Assembly: GCA_949130495.1 (NCBI GenBank) | Contig: OX422210.1 | Location: forward strand, 500,875,760 to 500,939,759 | DNA: 64,000 nt | Direction: 5' to 3' | Origin: Sambucus nigra | Taxonomy: Eukaryota; Streptophyta; Magnoliopsida; Dipsacales; Adoxaceae | In this document: positions 57,300 to 64,000 of the stretch, piece by piece | Layout: each line of letters begins with the position of its first letter | How positions within the stretch are numbered: position 1 is the first letter of the stretch | The notes under the pieces: model-generated | What the model was told of the DNA's origin: nothing | Database searches by the model: none | What the model saw: the letters and a program-made list of their open reading frames with translations, nothing else | Made by a program: the position numbers and the translations under genes

Positions 57300-58760
57300 A
57301 ATCACCCCCTCAAATGTGATGTTGAAAAAATCCTCAAGGTATAGCTTGGAGAAGAGGTGCTCGAAGGATAAACATGGGTATGAACCCGTTGGTCATAACC
57401 AAACTGCCTCCTCACTCTCTCAGAGTGGTAGAACTCCACACCTTGACCCAAGTCAGAGAGGAAAGTCAAAGTGCAAGGAAGAAGCATAATAAACACATAA
57501 ATATGGGGGTATGTAGGAATAGACTTCACATCAACTGGGTAATCAAAAGTGCCCCTAGTAGTTGAGAAGGATTGACAAGAAAAAATACCTCCAACAGTCT
57601 TGCAGTAGGGCCTGAAAAAAACTCATCGATGTTGTCTATCAAAGACCCTAAAGAATTATTAAGAGTTTTCTTGTGCCATCTCGCAGCGCCACAATGGCAA
57701 GATCTAGCCTCTGAGGCAAAGTTAGGAAATATCTAAAATAAGAAAGACCCGATGAGGAAGGTGTTAGCAAAATTAATGGCGTCAGAATGACCACAAGAGC
57801 GCCCGACATTCACATTGGCCCTTTATAGCCAAGTGTATAAAGATCCTAAAGTTAAAGCTGTGAGGGGGACTGCCTTCCCTCGAGCAAGCCTCACAGAAAG
57901 CTTGAACAAAAGCTCATGTAGAGAGTCATCTGGTCTCCTGAGAAAAAGAAACCTTCTCTGAAAAGTGACAAAGAACGTTGCCAAGTGTGAGGGGAGTAAA
58001 TTTTAAGGCCCTCTTGACTGTTCAAGGCCCTGCTCGAACTTTGACCCTTGGGCAGTTTCTCGAAATCCTTGAACCAGTATCTTTGCCATTTGGTGAAAGA
58101 ATGTTTTGTGGTCCCAGTAAAGTTAATAGCCATATATTTTGAGCATTTATCTAAAGCAACATGGAGCTCTCCCACTATTTTCTCCTCGATAGAATCCTCA
58201 AAACCATCAGTAAGAAAATGATCCCCTAAGTAGGGAAGAGCAAACAACTCACAGATGTCCTCCAAGGTGATAGTAAATTCCCCCTAGCCATTGATAAATG
58301 TATGAGAATCCCTACTCTAGGGATAAGTCACCAAAGTAAAGGAACATTCTTGTTTACCAATAAAATAATATTTGAGACTACTAATAGTGGTTATAAGATC
58401 CATCCCCTCAATAACAGCTCTGTGCGAGGGGTGGACAAGACATGGTCCACCCGAAGATCCCATTCCTATGTGGCATCCCCACATGCCTTGACCTCAATAT
58501 TGGAATGGAGAAAATCACCCCTGTTTACTCGCAACCTAAGTATTGAATCAGGAAGAATAATGGAAAAGTAAGAGGACTCACCTAGACCCACTTGGTATCT
58601 CTCGTTGATCCTATCTATGAACTGTTGCTCGCAATTGGCAAGGGAAGTAATAAAGGTATCCTCCTTGCCAAAGTAAGGCACCACATGATAAAGCCCAAAA
58701 TCTCTTTGTTGGCTAGCAGCAAGGTACTCCCTTTGAGACTTGGAGTAAACCACAGGCGAG
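57300..58760 (-). pseudogene. Antisense ORF of element A: plant mobile domain-like (PMD) part
   Basis: Minus-strand blocks in order: QREYLAASQQRDFGLYHVVP (frame 58753-58466), then after a stop GEFTITLEDICELFALPYLG in the frame that continues as 58265-57891 with HSFTKWQRYWFKDFEKLPKG. The last block is GQGVEFYHSERVRRQFGYDQ (57529-57302). The patterns TLEDv..L.GLP..Gd and vARQFGfdQ are those of the plant mobile domain found in MAIN/MAIL-type proteins and in extra ORFs of Tat retrotransposons. Function is unknown in the element. Host PMD proteins act in silencing and genome stability. Stops before GEFTI and between blocks indicate decay or introns. Confidence 0.7.
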
Positions 58761-59475
58761 GAGGATTAAGTTGCTCTTATGGCGAGGAACCTCCTGGACG
58801 AGGAGGTCCCAGTTGGGACAAGCATCTCAGCAGTTGAGGAGGACCCTGTGGTAAGGGGTCCTTTAGATGAGGAGGCCTCTATTAGCAGATAAAGGAGCCC
58901 TCCTCATAGTCATCCCAACAGCCGGTCCTTCAAAACCCTTATAAATTCCCTAAAAAATTATGGAGGTGATGGAGGTGGCTCCGGTGGCTAAAACCATCAA
59001 AATGGTGATCAAAATAGGTATTATGCCCACTAGAACCTCACTAGTGGAAGTGGTAATGGTGGAAGCAAGGTTTTGGGACAGGATGAAGCCATTTACAGTG
59101 GTGAAAGAGGAAAGAGATGACGGGGGCTATGGAGACTTGAGTGTTTTTTTCTCTTTTCTCTCTCTCTCTCTCTAAAGAAATGTTTTTTTTTTAAAATCAA
59201 ATGTTCAAAAAAAAAGAGATAAGGGCTTAAAAAGGGCTTTTACACCCAAGCAAGCCATGCGCAGACTGCCAATAAAAAAAGGACTACATATATTCCAAAT
59301 GATGAGACGTGGGTTCCCCCAGATGACACGTGTTATCTCGACACCATAAAAGGAGGCTGTAGTGACATGCTAAATTAATGCAATAGTGATGGCTCATATC
59401 CCAAGAGATAATGAATCATTGCGTACAAAAATCTTTAGTATGCCCAGCACACATATTTTTGCACAAGAGGACTAA
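58761..59475. other. Element A region upstream of the antisense ORF and before the 3' LTR
   Basis: Contains a copy of gaggaggtcccagttggga-type words near 58770-58870 resembling the LTR minisatellite, and a (tc)n run near 59155-59175. No clear polypurine tract: the bases before the LTR read cacaagaggactaa. This interval should contain any promoter of the antisense ORF. Confidence 0.4.
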
Positions 59476-61307
59476 TGTAGAGGGGTACATACCCAATGGC
59501 CTAAATAATTGGGCAAGAAGGTCCAATGGACGAGGAAGACCTCTATAAAGGGATCCTCTCCCCAATTTACCGATAGTTTGTAAAAATGGAACTTGGATGA
59601 GGAGGCCCTCCAAAAAGGGTCCCTCGTCCCAATTTACCTATACTCCGCAGAAGATAGAATTTGGTCTAGGGGGCTCACAACAAGGAGATCCTCGTCCCAA
59701 GTTGCTCAAACTCCACAGAAATAGGAGTTGGACAAGGAGGATGATCATGAGGAGCTCCTCATCCCAAATTTATCAAATTTCACAAGATTGGAATTTAGGC
59801 GAGGAGGTCCATCATTAGTGGCTCCTTGTCCCAAAACAACTCAAATTTCACAAGGATGGAATTTGGGCAAGGAAGTCCACCATGAGTGGCTCCTCATCCC
59901 ACAAAGCTCAAAATTACACAAAGATGGAATTTGGGTGAGGATTTCCACCATGAGTGGCTCCTCATTCCAAAACATCTAAAATTGCACAAAAATGGAATTT
60001 GGGCGAGGAGGCCCACCATGAGTGGCCCCTCATCCCAAAATAACTCAAATTGCACAAAAATAGAATGTGGGCAAGGAGGCCCACCATGAGGGGCTCCTCG
60101 CCCCAAAAGTATGAATGGTCTTTTTCAAAAGAACCAGTGGGCAAGGAGGTCCACCTAAAGTGACCTCCTCCCCAAGATTTATTTCCCACAGATGTATTAG
60201 AGTACTGACATTTTACTTTCTTATACATGTATCCTAGTTGAGAAAGTACGACTCAAAAAGGAAGATGGGATCTCTTGGGAGTTTTGGTTTGGTGGATGAG
60301 GAACAAGGTTTGTTGAGCAAGCTCAACCACTTATCACTTTAAGATTGAGAGAACACTAGTAGATATACCCTAGGGGTCACCCAGTCCTCACATAGTTCAC
60401 ACTTAGTCATAATTGAAGTGAGCAACCAAGAGGTTACTCATAAGAAATGAATAGTTTACAAAATGAATTTAGAGGAGGTGGTCCTTAAGGATCCTCCTCA
60501 AGTTTACAAAAATTATTTTAGAGGAGGTGATCCTTAAGGCTCCTCCTCAAGTTTACAAAAATGATGCTAGAGGAGGTGGTCCTTGAAACCTCTCCTCAAA
60601 TCTGTAAATAATTTTAGAGGTGGTCCTTGAGGCCTCTTCTCAAGTTTATAAAAAAGATTTTAGAGGAGATGGTCCTTGAACCCCTTTTCAAGTTTCACAA
60701 AGCTTGTACAACAAGTTACCGTTATAAAAGATATTTGTCAAATCAGATATTTTGTCTTCAAGCACAAACATATTCGCTTTTTGACTTTGGTTTACACCAG
60801 GTGGAACCTTTCAAAGGGTGTAGGCGACTGCACACAGATAGGGATAAATGGTACATTATAGAGCTTGTCCCTCATATACCCCTTCAGTTTTGGCGCCCAA
60901 AGAATGCCAGCTCAGCCCTAGTGCCCAAGTATAAATAGGACCCTTGGGCAAAGTCAAGTTAGATATACAACTCAAGCCATACCGTTACTCTGTCAAAATC
61001 ACCCCATATACCTAGTGTTCTCTCCCTGCTCTCTTTCTAAGTGCTAAGTGACTTGTTCTTTCACTCCACAGTGAGAGCCATCATTCTCAGGGGTTTATCT
61101 TGAAAAAAAGTTACTATTATTATTGTGAAGTTCATCTTCTTGTAGAGAGTAGTTCTTACTTTGGTTCCATTATTACCAAAGAGACAAGGTTTTACCAGGT
61201 GCTGCTCAAGAAGCTCTTGAAAGACCTTGAAGGCAGAGTCCATTGGAGTGGGTCACACCTCCCCCTTTCTAGTTATTCAAAGACCCTAGTACTGCTACCC
61301 TCCTAGA
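59476..61307 (+). repeat. Element A 3' LTR
   Basis: Runs tgtagaggggtacatacc ... accctcctaga (1832 bp), collinear with the 5' LTR but longer because both U3 arrays (59510-60170 and 60465-60700) hold more sequence. TATAAAT at 60930. The canonical CA end is mutated to GA. Followed by TSD gtata at 61308-61312. Confidence 0.92.
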
Positions 61308-61473
61308 GTATATTATTAAATGTTTTCTCATTTACTATCCCATGTAAGAGTTTTCGCAATAAGGTTAAGTGTTCACATACTTAAGTCATTTAAGATTTAA
61401 TTATCTTTCTTCTCTAAAAGTTTCACACAATAGATAACATTACAAGTGTGTGTGTATATATATATATATATAT
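61308..61473 (-). mobile_element. 5' LTR of Tekay-like element 2, segment 2
   Basis: Collinear with 36774-36928 of the sister LTR (attattaaatgtttYt, then gagttttcgcaataaggtta, then gtgttcacatacttaagt). Ends in a gt/ta microsatellite where element B begins. The remaining LTR is predicted right of the window. Confidence 0.88.
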
Positions 61474-61891
61474 TGTGGGTACCTCGATTTGTCACTTTGG
61501 CCCAGACGAGAAGCCCAATTAAACACGGCGCAAAGTCTAAAGGTCTCGCACCTCAACCAATTCAGGTTTGAACCAGTGAGTTCCTAAAATCTCTCTTCAG
61601 GGATACTTTAGGAATTGCGGGCTAACGTGGGGGAGTCTCACTCCTCCACCCTCTGAAATAACATGTATATAACAAACCCTCAACTCGGGGCAAAGGGCGT
61701 GTATTATTTTATGTAAAACACTCCCCGGAATAAAGAGAAATAATATACAGAGAGCACCACCGTGGACGTAGGCCTTCTTGCCAAACCACGTACATCCTGT
61801 GTTGTGTATGAATGTCATTATTTTCAATTCTTTTTTTATACTGGTGATTGCTTTTATTTGTTATTTTGTGCTAAATTTATTTTTCACCACA
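61474..61891 (+). repeat. Element B 5' LTR
   Basis: Runs tgtgggtacctcgatttgtc ... atttttcaccaca (418 bp), with TG...CA ends followed directly by the PBS. The partner LTR lies outside the window. Confidence 0.85.
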
Positions 61892-61893
61892 AT

Positions 61894-61911
61894 TGGCGCC
61901 GTCTGTGGGAA
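61894..61911 (+). other. Element B primer-binding site
   Basis: tggcgccgtctgtgggaa begins two bases after the LTR. This PBS form is common in plant Tat-type gypsy elements. Confidence 0.8.
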
Positions 61912-61957
61912 ATTTTTATTTTCCTTTAAGAAAGCCTTCACCAAAAAAGAATTTAAA

Positions 61958-62410
61958 ATGTCTGGCCACAGCAATAATGCCCCTCAAGTCGGGGATATTC
62001 AAGAGCAGCCTGCACCTCGCAGGATCAGATCTAAATTTCAACATTCAAATCCTAGGGCTCGCCCAAAATGATAAGCCTCGGAGGAGAGCTAAGGGCCATC
62101 CAGGTCCACACAGGTCTCTAGGCTAATCGAGACCTATGAGACCAGGCTCCAAGAGCTGGAATAAAAACGATGCTTCAAAAGCATTTCAGGCAGTGAACAC
62201 TGTCTTTAAAGAACCAATTTACAAGATCCTAGCAAATATTAATGACGAGCCATTCGTTAATTGGCCCAAATATGGGAGGAGATCCCTCAAAGAGGGAAAT
62301 TGCGCTAAGATGCGCTTTTCACAAGGAAGGCGAGCACAAAACTGAGCACTGCAAAGCTCTCAAGTCCTACCTTGAAGAATTAGCCCAAACTGGGAACCTG
62401 AAAGAATTTA
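61958..62410 (+). pseudogene. Element B gag, internally deleted
   Basis: An N-terminal start MSGHSNNAPQVGDIQEQPAP (61958) is followed within 350 bases by the C-terminal zinc knuckle CAFHKEGEHKTEHCKALKSY then LEELAQTGNLKEF. The knuckle (62311-62352) has C-x2-H-x4-H-x4-C spacing as in element A. The several hundred residues of capsid normally between them are missing, and stops occur. Confidence 0.8.
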
Positions 62411-62463
62411 TGTAGAAGAAGGCACAGAAAGTCACTGCCAACGGAGACACAAGGCCCGACAAC

Positions 62464-63129
62464 GTGCTCGAGGAGAATGTTGTGCATGAGTTCGCAGTGA
62501 TTCATGGGGCATCGGACCTAAAGCAGATTCAAGAAAATTCAGCTCGGATGGAAGTTAAAAATCTTACGACAGTAATGCAAGCTTTTCAAATCGATCCAGA
62601 TAAAACACGGAGAGGGAAGTATCAGCGAGCAGATGATGTCGACTATAGCAAACACATTGTGTTCACAGATGAAGATTTAGTGGAAGTAAGGACCCCACAT
62701 CATGATGCCTTGATCATTACACTCAGGATAGCTAACTACGATGTCGATAAATTACTCGTCGACCAGGGTAGCTCGTCCAAAGTAATGTATCTTAATTTAT
62801 TCAGAAAGTTGAAGTTAAGCGTAGCCGACTTGAAGGAAGCCATTGTCCCTGTAGTCGGCTTTACTGGTAAAGTGACCATCCCTTTGGTAAATATTGTACT
62901 GCCAGTAAGGGCAGGAAGCGTCTCCAAGATGATCAAGTTTTTTGTGGTTGACATTGAATCGCCCTACCAGGCCATCCTTAACAGAGGATGGATACATGTG
63001 ATGAAGGCCGTCCCCTCCACTTACCACCAAAAACTCAAATTTGTGACTGAGCGAGGAGTAATGGAAATCCATGGAGATCAGGCGATGGAAAGAAAGTTCT
63101 TTATAGCATCCATCTGTCCAAGGCCATAG
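62464..63129 (+). pseudogene. Element B aspartic protease region
   Basis: An open frame of 221 codons contains IVFTDEDLVEVRTPHHDALI, ANYDVDKLLVDQGSSSKVMY and YQAILNRGWIHVMKAVPSTY then HQKLKF. This is the Tat protease segment (canonical FtdeDl....PH.DALVi, rvLvD.GSSadil, YNaIlGRpwLh...AvpStyHq). The usual D-G-G-S-S has become D-Q-G-S-S, and G is Asn-Arg-Gly in the following ILGR block. The activity of this copy is doubtful although the frame is long. Confidence 0.9.
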
Positions 63130-63216
63130 AAGAAGTACGAGAAAGCCAAGGAGAAAGATGAAGTACAGGGAGGTTCGATGCCTTCCAAATAGCAGTTAAA
63201 ATATGGAAGACCTGGA

Positions 63217-64000
63217 GTGGAGGAGACCAGGCTCCTCCCCTCTGAGCGGGTTATGGAGAACCTAGAGGAAGTCGCAGCTGGGGGCAATAATAAATATAGG
63301 ATATTCTTGATCAAAGCCTCTCTCACAGATCGAGAGAAGAAGGAATTAACAACACTTTTGCAAAATAACTTGGACATTTTTGAGTGGGAACCCTACGAGC
63401 CGCCCGGGATTGATCCTAGCATGGTTTGTCATCAGTTGCACGTTAACCCGACCTTCAAAATAATTGCGCAAAAAGCATGGCGAACTGCACCCGAGAAGGC
63501 CAAGGTTGTGGATTGATAAGTGGAGAAGATGTTGGATGCAGGATCCATATGGGAAGTTAAATTCCCTAAATGGCTGTGCAACCTAGCAGTAGTTCTAAAG
63601 AGCAATGGGAAATGGAGAGTTTGTATTGACTTCACTGACCTTAACAGGGCATGCCCTAAGGACAGTTTCCCTCTTCCAAAGATCGACCAGTTGGTAGACG
63701 CACCAGCAGCTCATGAAAGAAGGAGTTTCCTGGAAGAATACTCCGGGTACCACCAGATTCCTCTGTACGTACCAGACCAAGGCAAGACAACGTTCATCAC
63801 CACCGTCGGATTATATCGTTACAATGTTATGCCCTTTGGGATAAAAAAATGCAGGGGTAACCTACCAGCAGCTGGTCACCAAAATGTTTAAAGACCAAAT
63901 GGGAGATACCATGGAGGTCTACATCAATGATATGCTCGTTAAGATAAGGCATAAAGAGGACCACCTCTCAGACCTATCAAGGACCTTAGAAATCCTCAAG
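63217..64000 (+). pseudogene. Element B reverse transcriptase, partial
   Basis: Frame 63217-63516 covers the pre-RT linker (LLQNNLDIFEWEPYEPPGID, then VCHQLHVNP). After one stop, frame 63520-63891 reads GKWRVCIDFTDLNRACPKDS, then YSGYHQIPLYVPDQGKTTFI and YRYNVMPFGIK. A frameshift at an A7 run (about 63842-63848) separates this from TYQQLVTKMFKDQMGDTMEV and YINDMLVK. The catalytic YVDD is Y-I-N-D here, losing the first Asp. The rest lies outside the window. Confidence 0.9.

Larger units (their letters stand above)
44206..61307 (+). mobile_element. Element A: 17.1-kb Tat-type Ty3/gypsy LTR retrotransposon
   Basis: Complete structure: 5' LTR 44206-45864, PBS 45867-45884, gag, protease, RT, RNase H, archaeal-type RNase H, integrase, a tandem-repeat 3' untranslated region, an antisense ORF, 3' LTR 59476-61307 and a 5-bp TSD. 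The dual RNase H, the gag zinc-knuckle spacing, the large size and an extra ORF after pol on the opposite strand are hallmarks of the plant Tat/Ogre clade. Every coding block contains stops or frameshifts, so it is not autonomous now. LTRs share structure but show many substitutions and unequal repeat counts, consistent with an old insertion. It lies inside the 5' LTR of Tekay element 2. Confidence 0.93.
61474..64000 (+). mobile_element. Element B: second Tat-type Ty3/gypsy element, 5' part
   Basis: 5' LTR 61474-61891, PBS, gag remnants, protease and the beginning of RT in order, running off the window. LTR and PBS differ from those of element A, so it is a separate family (its protein wording resembles Retand/Tat elements). 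Gag appears internally deleted, and protease and RT carry non-canonical catalytic residues. Confidence 0.9.

Noticed and set aside
59461..59475. Polypurine tract of element A
   Set aside because: The bases before the 3' LTR (cacaagaggactaa) are only partly purine, so I could not support a convincing PPT and leave it unannotated.

Overview
This window looks like a gene-poor, heterochromatin-like stretch of a flowering-plant nuclear genome. It is AT-rich and dominated by transposable elements in several layers. Plant origin is supported by Tat- and Tekay-type Ty3/gypsy elements, a Ty1/copia element, an RTE-type LINE, a Helitron with a plant-type CTAG terminus, hAT and TAA-target-site TIR elements, many MITE-like hairpins, and one exon of an Alfin-like (plant-specific PHD finger) gene. 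No intact host gene is visible and no tRNA, rRNA or CRISPR was recognised. I cannot name the species.

Layout. 1-3.6 kb: AT-rich repeats, a 269-bp tandem duplication, a MITE hairpin and the Alfin-like exon 1 on the minus strand. 3.6-7.06 kb: a non-autonomous Helitron with a PIF1-type helicase fragment and internal foldback repeats. 7.4-14.2 kb: an old tandem duplication whose two copies received different insertions. Copy 1 carries a minus-strand solo LTR (7879-10348, TSD caatt) with a large GC-rich 18/90-bp minisatellite. Copy 2 carries a hAT element (11752-13279, TSD ctccaaaa) and a small MITE (TSD taa). Each copy shows the empty site of the other's main insertion. 14.3-16.4 kb: a TIR element with TAA TSD and an internal A-rich minisatellite. 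17.7-19.1 kb: a foldback element split by an RTE LINE. 19.5-23.7 kb: MITEs and unassigned sequence. 23.9-29.2 kb: a truncated minus-strand Tekay-like element. 29.5-30.8 kb: hairpin MITEs tied to microsatellites.

33.3-64.0 kb is a nest. A minus-strand copia element (from 33287) is cut at 35985 by a minus-strand Tekay-like gypsy element. The 5' LTR of that element is interrupted at 44206 by a 17.1-kb plus-strand Tat-type element ('element A', 44206-61307, TSD gtata). The same LTR is interrupted again at 61474 by a second Tat element ('element B'), which runs off the window. The empty site of element A is visible in the sister LTR at 36774-36778.

Element A carries decayed gag, protease, reverse transcriptase, RNase H, an archaeal-type second RNase H and integrase. 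Downstream of pol it has a tandem-repeat array and, on the opposite strand, a plant-mobile-domain-like open reading frame. That antisense frame continues into what appears to be a series of short Ser/Thr/Pro-rich exons with splice-like borders. This antisense intron-rich gene, the U3-borne minisatellites of the LTR family, and the paired empty sites are the most interesting parts of the window. All coding regions are broken by stops or frameshifts, so none is expected to act autonomously.
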